Positions 47,774 to 57,116 of a stretch of 64,000 nt of DNA are shown piece by piece. The position numbers and the translations under genes were made by a program. Origin of the DNA: Streptomyces sp. (GTDB taxonomy: Bacteria; Actinomycetota; Actinomycetes; Streptomycetales; Streptomycetaceae). Every line of letters begins with the position of its first letter. The first letter of the stretch is position 1. The notes under the pieces are model-generated. The model saw only the letters and a list, made by a program, of their open reading frames with translations, did no database searches and was not told the origin of the DNA. The stretch lies in assembly GCF_019510245.1 (NCBI RefSeq), contig NZ_JAEKKT010000147.1:124001-188000 (forward strand), written 5' to 3'.

Positions 47774-49186
47774 ATGCCTGTCAGCACCCGTCCCCGCACG
47801 CGTCGCACCCGTCTGCGCATCGCCCTGGCTGCTCTGGCCACGCTGACCTCCGCGGCTCTGACCGCGCTCTCGTTCTCGACCGCCCAGGCGGACACGGCGA
47901 CCGCCGACCACCTCACCGGCACCCTGTCCGACGGCGCTACCTGGGTCGCGGACGTTCCCGGGAACTGGAACGGCACCCTGTTGGTCTTCAGCCACGGTTT
48001 CGGGCCGACCGTCGCCAGGGACGCCCCCACCGACGCCGTACGCACCGAGTTGCTCGCCGAGGGCTATGCGATGGCAGGGTCGTCTTACGACCCCAATGGC
48101 TCGATGTGGGCCCTGAACAGCGCTGAACGCGACCAGTTCGCCACACTCGACGCCGTCGTCGCGAAGATCGGCAAACCGCGGCGCACGCTGGCCGTCGGCC
48201 AGTCCATGGGCGGGCTCGTCAATGCGCAGCTCGCCCGGGACGGCGGTGGGCGTATCGACGGTGCGCTTGGCCAGTGCGGCCTGGTCGCGGGTGGTACCGA
48301 TCTGGACAACTACCAGCTCGACGCCGAGTACACCATCGCCCGGTTGCTGCTGCCGGCGCAGGAGGTGAAGCTCGTCCACTTCAGTTCCTCCGCGGACGCG
48401 GCCGCCGTCGCCGGACGGCTCACCGACGCCGTCACAGCCGCTCAGGCCACCCCGCGGGGCCGGGCCCGGATCGCGCTGGCGGCGGCCTTCCTCAACCTGC
48501 CCGCCTGGTCGCCCGGAAAGGACCGGCCCGCCGCGACCGACTGGGCAGGACAGGAGGAGCAGCAGTACGACTGGTTCGCGCAGGGAATCCTGTCGTTCGT
48601 CGAGGGCGGCCGGTACGCCATGGAGCAGTCGGTCGGCGGCAACAACTCCTGGAACCGGGGGGTGGACTACGCCGGCCTGCTCGCCGACTCCGAACACGCA
48701 CCCCAGATCCGTGCCCTCTACAAGGCGGCGGGCCTCGACCTGCGGGCCGACCTGCGCACGCTGACCGCGGGGGCCACCGTCACCGCCGATCCCGCCGCCG
48801 TCCGTACCGCGCTGCGGACATCCTCCGCCGGTCAGGGACTTGAGGTGCCCCTGCTCGACATCCACACCACCGGCGACAACCTCGTGCCCGTACAGCAGGA
48901 GAACCGCTTTGCCGGCCGGGTGAAGGCGTCCGGCGACGGTGCGCTGCTGCGGCAGGCGTTCGTCGAACGGCAGGGGCACTGCACGTTCACGACCGCCGAG
49001 ACGGTGGCCGCCCTGCATGCGCTCGAACACCGCGTGAGCACCGGACACTGGGGCGACGCCGCGACCCCGGACGCGCTCCAGCGCTCCGCCACCGCTCTCG
49101 GGCTCGACGGGGCAGCCTACGTCACCTACCGCCCGGCCCAGCTGACGGTCGGCCGCGACCGCCCTGCGTACCCCACCCACCCCTGA
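47774..49186 (+). CDS. Secreted alpha/beta hydrolase
   Basis: A 470-residue protein with a Sec/Tat-like signal peptide (RRTRLRIALAALATLTSAALTAL, cleavage after AQA near residue 40 of this start). The mature part shows VFSHGFG and VGQSMGGLVNAQLARDGGG, where the serine is the nucleophile; a catalytic aspartate is likely in LDIHTTGDNLVPVQQ and a histidine in RQGHCTFT. The ATG at 47774 was chosen because the upstream in-frame start puts 30 proline-rich residues before the signal. It is probably an extracellular esterase/lipase. Followed directly by an MFS gene. Confidence 0.75.
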   Translation: MPVSTRPRTRRTRLRIALAALATLTSAALTALSFSTAQADTATADHLTGTLSDGATWVADVPGNWNGTLLVFSHGFGPTVARDAPTDAVRTELLAEGYAMAGSSYDPNGSMWALNSAERDQFATLDAVVAKIGKPRRTLAVGQSMGGLVNAQLARDGGGRIDGALGQCGLVAGGTDLDNYQLDAEYTIARLLLPAQEVKLVHFSSSADAAAVAGRLTDAVTAAQATPRGRARIALAAAFLNLPAWSPGKDRPAATDWAGQEEQQYDWFAQGILSFVEGGRYAMEQSVGGNNSWNRGVDYAGLLADSEHAPQIRALYKAAGLDLRADLRTLTAGATVTADPAAVRTALRTSSAGQGLEVPLLDIHTTGDNLVPVQQENRFAGRVKASGDGALLRQAFVERQGHCTFTTAETVAALHALEHRVSTGHWGDAATPDALQRSATALGLDGAAYVTYRPAQLTVGRDRPAYPTHP

Positions 49187-49200
49187 TGTTGGGACCTCTC

Positions 49201-50808
49201 ATGTCCGACGCACCCCCGTCCTCCTCCGTGTCCGCTTCCGCGCGCTCGTCCCTCCCGATCGGCACGCTCGTCGCCGGCTGTCTCGCCGTCTGCCTCGCCC
49301 AGATCGGCCTCGCGATACCGGCGACCCTCAACGGCCTGTTCCAGGAACACCTTCACCCCGTCGGCTCCCAACTGACCTGGATATCCGACGCGTTCCTGCT
49401 GCCTGTCGCCGTCCTCGAACTCTCCTTCGGTGTGCTGGGCGACCTCTTCGGGCGCAAACAGCTCCTCGTCGGAGGCGCCGGTGTGCTGTGCGTGGGCGAG
49501 ATCGTCGCGGCCAGCGCCTCCGGTGTCCACCAGCTGTGGGTGGGCATGGCACTGGCCGGCCTTGGCGCCGCCGCCCTCTTCCCGACCTCGCTCGCAATGA
49601 TCGCGGCCGGTACGCACACCGGTGTGCAGCGCGCCCGGGCCATTGCCGTCTGGGCCTCCAGCCTGTCCGCGGGCGGCTTCCTGGCACCGTTGCTCGGTGG
49701 CTTCACCGGCACCTACGGCTCGTGGCGCTCGGCGTTCGTGGTGGTCGCCGTGCTCGCCGCGGTCAGTGCTCTGGTGAGCCTGTGGCTCGCGGCCAACTCG
49801 CGTGCACCGGAAGGCCGTTCGCTGGACTTCGGTGGCCAGGTCACCATCGGTGTCGGTCTGTTCGCCCTGTTGTACGCCGTCATCCAGGGACCGACGGACG
49901 GCTGGGGTTCGGCACCCGTGGTCGCGGCATTCGTGATCGCGGTGGTGTTCGTGGCCCTGTTCGTCTACGCCGAGAGCCGCGCCCGCTCACCCCTGCTGCG
50001 GCTGGACCTGTTCCGCAACCGGTCCTTCGCCGTCGCTGCGGTCGTCGCGGTCGTGGGCATGTTCAGCTTCCTGGGCACCGCGTACGCGTCGAGCATCCGA
50101 CTCGGCCCGATCCAGCACCAGAGTCCGATGCGCACCGCGTTCGCGTTCCTTCTGCTCAACGGCATCACACCGCTGTTGACGCCGCTGACCTCGCGGCTGC
50201 TGCACCGCCTGTCCTCGCGGTGGCTGCTCACCGTCGGCCTGGCGCTGATCGCCGCCGGTGACTTCCTGGCCGCGGGACTCGACGTGAACGACCGGGCGCT
50301 CACCTCGCTGATCCTGCCGCTCGGCCTGGTGGGCATCGGTTTCGGCTTCACCGTGTCGTCCATCACCGCGACCGCCGTGAACACCGTTCCGGTCCCGCTC
50401 GCGGGCATGGCCAGTGCGGCCACCAACCTGCTGCGTGACTTCGGCTTCACCCTCGGACCGGCGGTCATCGGCGCGGTTGCGCTGAGCCAGGCGGCGTCCC
50501 GGGTGACCGCCTCGCTGGCCACCTCGTCGTCGTTGGACGCCGGGTCGAAGGCGGCGGCGCACGAGGTGCTGAAGGAGGGCGGCCCCCTCGCCCTCAACTC
50601 CGTCCCCGCCACCTCCCCGCCGGGCGCGGCCCGAACCTACGCCCTCGACGCCCTGGGACACGGCTACGGGATCGGATTCGTCGTGTGCGGTTCGGCCGCC
50701 CTGCTCTCGGCGGTGCTGGTGATGACCGCGCTGCGGGGACGCACGGCGGAGGAGGACGCGTCGGAAGCGAAGGAGGGCGCGGAGCAGCCCGCACCCGCCA
50801 CGGGTTGA
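49201..50808 (+). CDS. DHA2-type MFS transporter (14 helices)
   Basis: A 535-residue transporter with about fourteen hydrophobic segments. GVLGDLFGRKQLLVGG is the loop 2-3 signature, and the length and helix number fit the DHA2 drug:proton antiporters; a typical GG-FTGTYGSW motif C-like part follows. It starts 15 bases after the hydrolase stop (or with the TGATG overlap at 49186), so the two are co-transcribed. With PaaX upstream, the three genes look like one response unit: the hydrolase acts outside and the pump moves the substrate or product. Substrate unknown. Confidence 0.75.
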   Translation: MSDAPPSSSVSASARSSLPIGTLVAGCLAVCLAQIGLAIPATLNGLFQEHLHPVGSQLTWISDAFLLPVAVLELSFGVLGDLFGRKQLLVGGAGVLCVGEIVAASASGVHQLWVGMALAGLGAAALFPTSLAMIAAGTHTGVQRARAIAVWASSLSAGGFLAPLLGGFTGTYGSWRSAFVVVAVLAAVSALVSLWLAANSRAPEGRSLDFGGQVTIGVGLFALLYAVIQGPTDGWGSAPVVAAFVIAVVFVALFVYAESRARSPLLRLDLFRNRSFAVAAVVAVVGMFSFLGTAYASSIRLGPIQHQSPMRTAFAFLLLNGITPLLTPLTSRLLHRLSSRWLLTVGLALIAAGDFLAAGLDVNDRALTSLILPLGLVGIGFGFTVSSITATAVNTVPVPLAGMASAATNLLRDFGFTLGPAVIGAVALSQAASRVTASLATSSSLDAGSKAAAHEVLKEGGPLALNSVPATSPPGAARTYALDALGHGYGIGFVVCGSAALLSAVLVMTALRGRTAEEDASEAKEGAEQPAPATG

Positions 50809-50939
50809 GATCCGCACCGGGAGTCCGGCAGCGCCGGACATACCCCGACTGGCTCGGCTTGGGTACCGGGCTCAGGACGCTCAGGTCCGGCGCAGGCCGG
50901 CGTTCCCGTCCTGAGCCCGCGCGGGTTGGGCACGGCGCA

Positions 50940-51294
50940 GGACCGGCCCCGCCGGGCCTGCGCGATTCCGGTGCCGGCGCGCTCTCGACGAACCCTCCGC
51001 CGTGGAAGTACAGCAGCCCTGGCAGGAGGCCGTCGCGATCGGACGGTGCGTACACCCGCACTTGGACGTCCGGTGCACCGGGCGCTCCGGAACGGTGAGA
51101 TCGCGGACATCCAGCGGGACGGACGCCCGGAGGGGCGGTGCCTGACTCAGAGCCACCCGCTCGGCGGCGCGGACGGCGGCGTAGTCGGTGAAGGAGAACT
51201 CGGGAATCAAGGCGGCCGCCACGCCCAGTGCGGCGACCTCTGCCTCTTGCGCTTGCGGCGACTCGTCGTGGTGCAGGTCCCGTCGACACTGCAC
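50940..51294 (-). pseudogene. Alpha/beta hydrolase (acetyl-esterase type) remnant
   Basis: One frame reads LRASVPLDVRDLTVPE; a shift of reading frame at about 51075 continues as APDVQVRVYAPSDRDGLLPG and LYFHGGGFV, the HGGG oxyanion motif of HSL-type esterases. The nucleophile GDSAG region and the rest of the fold are missing. From 51295 to 51682 I see only short, unsupported frames, one with Cys-rich text (SSERCARAD); this may be further decay. Confidence 0.65.
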
Positions 51295-51682
51295 TCGCAG
51301 CCGTGGTCAGTGAAACGCCGCTGTCCTTCGAGGAAGCGCCGGCACTTGACGAGACGATCCCGGACCGCGCTGGTATCCGCTCGCGCACAGCGCTCGCTGC
51401 TGCAGAGCAGACCCAGCGCCGAGCCGACAGCGTCGCCGAGCGACTTGTGTCCTCGCGCAGGCTCGTCGCCCGCTCGGACAACGCGGGACTCCCCAAAGAG
51501 GCACGCGCGTCACCTGAAGAGTCCACTTCCCTGTGCCGCCGACCGGCGACGAAGGATCCCGCGGCCTATGCACTCGATCTTGCCGTGGCACTGCACGACC
51601 TGGGGAATCCGCTGGGCGCTGTCGGGCGGCATACCGTGTAGTGGTGCGGAAGGCTTTGCAGGTTGCCCCGGCGGCGCACGTT

Positions 51683-52810
51683 TCAGCCAGGAAGCGCCGG
51701 GGGCGGGACGGGCTTGGTCCAGTCGGGGTCGGCCCACCGTTCCGGCTGCTGCGGATCCGGCAGGTCCGGGCGGTACCCGGGGTCCCGTTCGCGCCGGAGT
51801 CGCACGCTGCTGTGCAGCACGGCGTCGTCCGGCAGAGGGCGGGGGCGCCGGCCCACGAGCATCCACAGCGTGCCGTTGTGGTGCACCGGAGCACCCGCGA
51901 ACTCCTCGGTGACCGCGCACGTCGTGTCGTACGCCTTGTCCCGGAACACCAGGTTCCCGGTGACACCGTCGATGATCCACTTCAGCGGGATCGTGGAGAG
52001 CAGAGGCGCCCCCTCGGCGTGGTCGAAGGTGCCGCCGACATCGGCGTGCACTCCGGCGAACCACACCTCCTCCGCGGTGTCCGGGCGCTCCGGGCGGCGT
52101 GTCACCAGGAACTCGCGGAAGGGGCGGCGGGTCTCGTCGAGCGACACGGCGTGCCGGATGCGGGCCGCGTTCGGCAACTGGTGGGTGTACGGCCACTGCA
52201 GAGTGCCCAGGCGCAGGAGCCCGGCCGCCTTCACGGTGTCCCACACGCCGAGGTAGGCCACGGGCAGGGCGTGGTGTGAGACCTGCCGTCGGTTGTTCCC
52301 CTTGACCTCCTCCCACAGCGGTTCGCCGTCGGTGCGCCGGCAGAACGCGTGCGAGAACCTGGCGACCTCCTGTTCGCTCCTGTCGACGTCCTGGTTGAAG
52401 GCGTACTTCGCCACTGCGTACGGCACGAGGTTCTCCGAGCCCGGACGCATGAGGCCGGGTTTGTTCAGCATGCCGACGAGCGCACGGGCGGTGTAGGCGC
52501 CGCGGCTGAAGCCGAAGACGTACACCAGGTCGCCGGGATGCCACTGCCGCATGAGGTACGTGTAGGCCTCGGTGAGGTTGGTCCGCAGTCCGCTGCCGAA
52601 GGCGAGCCCCCAGAGGCGGGAGAGCCGACGGCCGACGGGGCCGCGGGCGGCGGGAGACGACAGGGTCCCCACGCCGGGGTCGTAGTAGACGAGTTGCCGG
52701 GCCGGATCGTCCGCTTCCAGCATCTCCATCAGGCGCACCACATTGGTCGGGTTGTCCGCGCCCACCTGGCAGCCCGTGCCGTCGAGGCAGACGACGATCG
52801 CGCGGGGCAT
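51683..52810 (-). CDS. DUF2235 (T6SS Tle1-like phospholipase domain) protein
   Basis: A 375-residue protein: AIVVCLDGTG at the start, TNVVRLMEMLE, YDPGVGT, then VYVFGFSRGAYTARALVGML, whose serine is in the GFSRGA nucleophile elbow, and later AGVHADVGGTF with an aspartate and histidine. This is the DUF2235 alpha/beta hydrolase, related to the catalytic part of Tle1 phospholipase effectors. It has no signal peptide or T6SS partner, so it acts in the cytoplasm on unknown lipids or esters. It starts 15 bases after the stop of the DUF6424 gene on the same strand, so they form an operon. Confidence 0.8.
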   Translation of the reverse strand: MPRAIVVCLDGTGCQVGADNPTNVVRLMEMLEADDPARQLVYYDPGVGTLSSPAARGPVGRRLSRLWGLAFGSGLRTNLTEAYTYLMRQWHPGDLVYVFGFSRGAYTARALVGMLNKPGLMRPGSENLVPYAVAKYAFNQDVDRSEQEVARFSHAFCRRTDGEPLWEEVKGNNRRQVSHHALPVAYLGVWDTVKAAGLLRLGTLQWPYTHQLPNAARIRHAVSLDETRRPFREFLVTRRPERPDTAEEVWFAGVHADVGGTFDHAEGAPLLSTIPLKWIIDGVTGNLVFRDKAYDTTCAVTEEFAGAPVHHNGTLWMLVGRRPRPLPDDAVLHSSVRLRRERDPGYRPDLPDPQQPERWADPDWTKPVPPPALPG

Positions 52811-52824
52811 GCCACTGCTCCGTC

Positions 52825-53706
52825 CTAGCCCGGGACGCGGTTGCCGCGCCGTGCCGCACCGGTTGCGAGTGGGCCTGCGGCGGTGTGCCGGCCGGGAGGT
52901 ATCTGCCGGGCGAAAGCCTGCATGGCCACGTCACTGTCGGCCGGCAGTACCGCCATCAGGCTGTGTTCCTGGGCTTCGGCGATCGCTGGAGCGGCCGCAC
53001 TGCCCTCGGGTACGAAGGTCAGCCGGACCGCCCCGTCGCCCGAGCCGCGACGGTCCACCGGGGCGACGGCCCCGTGGGTGCCGTCGGGCAGGGTCACCCA
53101 CAGTTGGAAGTCGTCGTACCGGACGAAGTCCGCGCCCTTCACCGGCCAGGGGTAGTGGTGTTCGCCGGGCACCGTGGGCAGGATGCCCTGGTGGTTCCCG
53201 TGGCTGAGAGGCACGCAGGAGTTGAACAGGGAGTCGGTCCACGCCTCGACCCCGTCGGCGTCCTCGATCGGCGTGCGCAGCAGGTCTTCGGCCTGTTCGT
53301 AGCCGAGTTGTGCCAGGGCGGGCAGGGTGCCGGGGAAGGCGGCGATCAGCTCGGCGGCCTCCTGGCGGAGCCGGTCGACCTTCGCGGGGTCGGCGCAGAA
53401 CTGCATGCTCCACTCGATGCCGACCCGGGCACGGAACATCAGCCAGCGGTCGGCACCCTTGACCCAGAGGCTGCCGCCGTGGTGCATCTCCCAGCGCTCG
53501 GAGCTCTTCGGCCCGGATCCGGGAACGACGGGCCGCGGGCCGTAGGGAAGATCGGTGTCCTTCATCTGGCGGAGGATCTTGTGCGCCGTTTCCTTGGCGG
53601 CACGGAAGTGCGCCGATTCGAACCGCTTGGGATGTTCGACGAGGCGGATGTGCCACGGATGGCTCTCGGATTCGACGCCACCGGGCTGGAGTTCGGGATG
53701 TGCCAT
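52825..53706 (-). CDS. DUF6424-like protein, operon partner of DUF2235
   Basis: A 293-residue protein. Conserved-looking blocks are HPWHIRLVEHPKRFESAHFR, EMHHGGSLWVKGADRWLMFR, GIEWSMQFCADPAKVDRLR and HHYPWPVKGADFVRYDDFQL. These match the actinobacterial family I recall as DUF6424. No catalytic motif is recognised. It is upstream of and co-directional with the DUF2235 hydrolase, 15 bases apart, suggesting a functional pair. Confidence 0.65.
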   Translation of the reverse strand: MAHPELQPGGVESESHPWHIRLVEHPKRFESAHFRAAKETAHKILRQMKDTDLPYGPRPVVPGSGPKSSERWEMHHGGSLWVKGADRWLMFRARVGIEWSMQFCADPAKVDRLRQEAAELIAAFPGTLPALAQLGYEQAEDLLRTPIEDADGVEAWTDSLFNSCVPLSHGNHQGILPTVPGEHHYPWPVKGADFVRYDDFQLWVTLPDGTHGAVAPVDRRGSGDGAVRLTFVPEGSAAAPAIAEAQEHSLMAVLPADSDVAMQAFARQIPPGRHTAAGPLATGAARRGNRVPG

Positions 53707-54233
53707 GGCTGGCCTCCTCGGCCGGGCCCCACGGAGTGCTCCCCGGCGCGCGGGGCGAACCCCCCTTGTCTGGTCTGCCGAGCCACTTGCGCGCGGCCAC
53801 TCGGGACCGCTTCGGGTGCTCTGGGAACGGCAACCGCGAAGGACTCAGGTGCGGGCGGCCTCCTTGCGTGACCCCCGTTGACGCCACGGCGGCAACGGCA
53901 CGCAGAGCCTGCCACACACACTCGCTTCGACTGCAGTATCAGCCTACTGCGGCTCGCTCCCGGCGTCGAAGCGATCAACAGCCGGGCAACACTGTCTGAC
54001 CAGCGCCGACGCCGGCGGAGCGGGCAGACCTCGGGCCCGGTGGCGCGGTCCCCGGCAGCGCGCCCACGCCCGTGATCGGCGCAGCGGCGCGGAAACGGGC
54101 CCCGCCGGCGGAGGGGGCCGGCTCGTGCACGCATCGGCTCACGTCGCGTCACGCCGACGTCGGCCTGCGCACCGCGGGGGTCTCGCGTATCTCGCGTCTT
54201 GCCCCTGCCGCAGGTCGGGGGCACGCTGGAGGC
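53707..54233. promoter_or_regulatory. Divergent intergenic region, 527 bases
   Basis: No supported gene. It separates the DUF6424/DUF2235 pair from the IclR regulator and should hold both promoters. No clear hairpin or operator was identified. Confidence 0.4.
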
Positions 54234-54989
54234 ATGAGCGTTCATGAGCCCACGCTCATCATGTCCGTGCAGCGCGCCTTCCGTCTGCTGGAGGCGGTGA
54301 GCGCGCACGAGAACGGCGCGCCCGCGAAGCAGCTGGCACGGGAGACGGGTCTGCCGCTGGCCACCGCCTACCACCTGCTGCGGACGATGGTCCACGACGG
54401 GTACCTGCGGAAGCTGGGCGACGGCGGCTTCGTCCTCGGTGACAAGCTGGGAACGCTGCACGCGACGGGGCAGAGCCAGGCACTGCTCAGCAGGGTCAGG
54501 CCGGCGCTCGCCGCACTCCGGGACGAGCTCGGCACCGCCACCTACCTCACGTTCTACGAGGGCGGCGAGATCAGTGTCGCCGAGATCGTCGACGGCCCCC
54601 GCACGCCCAGGGTCGACCTGTGGGTGGGGTTCGAGGACGCCGGGCACGCCACCGCGCTGGGCAAGTCCGTCCTGCGCGAACTGGACGAGGACGCCCGCCG
54701 TGACTATCTCTCCCGGCACGATCTCGCCGACCTGACGCCACGGACCATCACCACCCTCCCGGAGCTGCTCCGCAACATCGACGCCTCGCCGCTGGCACCG
54801 GCCGTCACGGACCTCGAGGAGTACGCACTGGGCACGGTGTGCGTCGCCGTGCCCATCTACCGCGGTGACGTCCTCGGCTCGCTCGGCGTCTCCCTCCCGG
54901 CGGAACGGCTCTCCCGTCTCCCGGAGGTCCGTGCCCGGCTGCTCCCGACCGCGGACCGCGTGACCCGAGGCCTCTCGCTCACTATCTGA
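54234..54989 (+). CDS. IclR family transcriptional regulator
   Basis: A 251-residue protein from the ATG at 54234 (CTGGAGG before it). The N-terminal winged helix (SVQRAFRLLEAVSAHENGAPA, LARETGLPLATAYHLLRTM) and the C-terminal IclR effector domain (GFEDAGHATALGKSVLRELD, VAVPIYRGDVLGSLGVSLP) are complete. IclR proteins repress or activate catabolic genes. Neither neighbour is an obvious target. It is unlike the second IclR at 57117. Confidence 0.85.
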   Translation: MSVHEPTLIMSVQRAFRLLEAVSAHENGAPAKQLARETGLPLATAYHLLRTMVHDGYLRKLGDGGFVLGDKLGTLHATGQSQALLSRVRPALAALRDELGTATYLTFYEGGEISVAEIVDGPRTPRVDLWVGFEDAGHATALGKSVLRELDEDARRDYLSRHDLADLTPRTITTLPELLRNIDASPLAPAVTDLEEYALGTVCVAVPIYRGDVLGSLGVSLPAERLSRLPEVRARLLPTADRVTRGLSLTI

Positions 54990-55147
54990 AATCCCACTCC
55001 TTGTGGCTCGCAGACCGAACCTCTTTCCTGGATGAAACGGATAAGTCGGGCTTAAGGCCCGCCTGGGTGAGGATTGCGGACACAGACATGAGGCAGGCGC
55101 GAGACCATGGTGGCAACCACTGGCCGTTGCGGCCGCTCAGGAAACCG

Positions 55148-56467
55148 ATGACCGGTGCCCGGGCACCGGTCCCCAGGCGGGCCGCCGCACAGCTGGCCGC
55201 CGGAATGCCCGTGGTGCCGGTTCTGATCGTCTGCGGCATCGCGCTCGTCGACGTCGTCGGCGGGGCGGGGATGTACCTGCTGCCGCTGCTGGCGGCCGGG
55301 CCGGCGCTGGCCGCCAGTACCAACGGCCCCCGGGGCGTGCTGTGCGTCGGGTTCCTCGCCGCGGTGCTGGGCACCGCCCTGGGGGCCCGGGAGACGGGTC
55401 CGGGGCACGAGCTGGTGGCCGTGCTCTCGGCACTCCTGGCCGTCACCCTGGCGAGCGCCCTGGCCAGCGCCCTGCGCGGTCGCCGGGAACGTGTGCTCGC
55501 CGCCGTCCGCTCGGTCGCCGAGGCCGCCCAGCACGCCGTTCTCAAGCCCATCCCGGAGACCGTCGGCCCGTTCCGGGTGGCGGTCCGCTACAGCGCGGCG
55601 GCGGCCGAGGCCCGGATCGGCGGTGACCTCTACGCCCTGGTGCCGACCCCGCACGGGGTCAGGCTGATCGTCGGCGACGTACGCGGCAAGGGGCTGCCGG
55701 CCGTGGAGATAGCGGCACTCGTCCTGGGCGTCTTCCGCGAGGCCGCCTACGACGAGCCCGATCTCCTCGCCGTCGTCGGCAGGATCGAGCGGAGCCTGGC
55801 GCGCAACCTCGGCCACGACGACTTCGTCACCGCCGTCGTCGTCGGACACGCGCGTGCCGGGCAGCTCGAGGTGGTCAACTGCGGGCACGCGCCTCCGCTG
55901 CTGATACCGGCGTCGGGGGCCGTGACCGCGGTCGAGGCCGCCCGCCCGGCTCCGCCGCTCGGCCTGCGCGTCCTCGTCGACGAGCCCCCCTGCCTGGAGG
56001 TCCTGCCCTTCGCCGAGGGCGACCAACTGCTGCTCTACACCGACGGGGTCATCGAGGCCCGCGACCGTGCCCGTGAGTTCTACCCGCTGGCCGAGAGGGT
56101 GGCCCGCCACGTGTCCGGCGAGCCGGAGCACATCCTCTCCGCGGTCCACGACGAACTGCTGGCGCATGTGGGCGGCCGGCTCCACGACGACGCGGCGCTG
56201 CTCCTGCTCCGCATGCAGAATCTGGCGGAACCGGCCCCGGCCCTGCCGGAGACGCGGGGAACGGCCGTTCCGGAACCCGAAGGGCGTGGCGGCCACGAGT
56301 CCGTTCCGGAACCCGAAGGGCGTGGCGGCCACGAGTCCGTTCCGGAACCCGAAGGGCGTGGCGGCCACGAGTCCGTCCCTGCGGTCCAGCGCACATGGTC
56401 CGCCGCTGTCGACGCGGAGCGGCTGAGCGGGTCGGCCGCCGCGTTCTCGGCGGGACCCGGCCGCTGA
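55148..56467 (+). CDS. Membrane-bound SpoIIE-type protein phosphatase with repeat tail
   Basis: A 439-residue protein. Four hydrophobic segments at about residues 18-112 (VVPVLIVCGIALVDVVGGAG and following) lead to a PP2C/SpoIIE phosphatase domain at about 130-360: RYSAAAAEARIGGDLYALV, VGDVRGKGLPA, VNCGHAPPLL, LYTDGVIEARD and HDDAALLLLR carry the metal-binding aspartates. It would dephosphorylate an anti-anti-sigma factor. The tail has three identical 12-residue repeats (VPEPEGRGGHES) at residues 374-409. The ATG at 55148 was chosen for its AGGAAA site; earlier in-frame starts exist. Convergent with the ATP-binding gene next door. Confidence 0.8.
   Translation: MTGARAPVPRRAAAQLAAGMPVVPVLIVCGIALVDVVGGAGMYLLPLLAAGPALAASTNGPRGVLCVGFLAAVLGTALGARETGPGHELVAVLSALLAVTLASALASALRGRRERVLAAVRSVAEAAQHAVLKPIPETVGPFRVAVRYSAAAAEARIGGDLYALVPTPHGVRLIVGDVRGKGLPAVEIAALVLGVFREAAYDEPDLLAVVGRIERSLARNLGHDDFVTAVVVGHARAGQLEVVNCGHAPPLLIPASGAVTAVEAARPAPPLGLRVLVDEPPCLEVLPFAEGDQLLLYTDGVIEARDRAREFYPLAERVARHVSGEPEHILSAVHDELLAHVGGRLHDDAALLLLRMQNLAEPAPALPETRGTAVPEPEGRGGHESVPEPEGRGGHESVPEPEGRGGHESVPAVQRTWSAAVDAERLSGSAAAFSAGPGR
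56267..56374 (+). repeat. Three identical 36-base tandem repeats
   Basis: Units at 56267-56302, 56303-56338 and 56339-56374, each encoding VPEPEGRGGHES in the phosphatase tail. Identity at the base level points to recent copy-number change. There are no spacers, so this is not a CRISPR array. Confidence 0.9.
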
Positions 56468-56497
56468 CGGGAGGGGCCCCCGCGGGGGCGCAGCGAC

Positions 56498-56915
56498 TCA
56501 GACCGTGACGAGATCGGCCCACCGGATGACCGCGCCCGGACGGGTCTCGATGCCGTACCGGCTCGCCAGCGCGTGGACGATCTCCTCGCCCCGGCCGTGC
56601 TCGTCCGGGTCTATGCCCGCGGGCGGCTGGCCGGCGGGGCCCGCGTCGGTGACCTCGACGCGCAGGGTGCCGAGCCCGGCGTTGCGCGTCCAGACCAGCC
56701 GCAGCACCGCCGGGGGCAGTGCGTGGACGATCGCGTTGGTCAGCAGTTCCGACACCACCAGCAGTGCGTCCTCGACGACGTCCGGGGACACCCTCCAGGC
56801 AGCCAGGACCGCGCCGGCCCGTCGACGTACGTCCGAAACGGCACCAGGCGACGGGCGGCATCGGGAAGACGTACTCGCTTGCTTCCCGCGCCCGCGTGTT
56901 GAGCTGTACCGCCAT
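56498..56915 (-). pseudogene. RsbW-like ATP-binding protein with N-terminal frameshift
   Basis: The natural start is the ATG at 56915 (MAVQLNTRAREASEYVFPMP), with GGAG 8 bases before it. That frame runs to VAWCRFGRTSTGR, while the ATPase domain (VSDVRRRAGAVLAAWRVSPD, VVSELLTNAIVHALPPA, GRGEEIVHALASRYG) lies one frame over. One extra base at about 56846 explains the shift; without it the join reads VAGAVSDVRRRAG. The gene is therefore either a recent pseudogene or a sequencing error. It lies beside the SpoIIE phosphatase, the usual partner of such kinases in sigma regulation. Confidence 0.75.
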
Positions 56916-57116
56916 CTCGTGTCTCCAGGAGTCAGTGCCACAGGCCCTGCGTCACGCACCTCGGCACGTTGCCAGGCCTCAGAGCACGCTAAAGAGACAT
57001 AGCGGGTCGGGTCAATGAACGTGGGTCGGCATTACCGAACGGCCCCCCTCGCTCCGGTGGCGCGGCGGCCCTCCGCACGCACGGCAGACCTTCCGAGACG
57101 GTAATAAGCTCGCATC

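Noticed and set aside
51228..51641. Plus-strand frame between the decayed esterase and DUF2235
   Set aside because: No motif, poor ribosome site, and part of a region with decayed frames on the other strand.
56267..56374. Possible CRISPR array (three 36-base repeats)
   Set aside because: The repeats are directly adjacent with no spacers and are in frame within the phosphatase gene; no cas gene is present.
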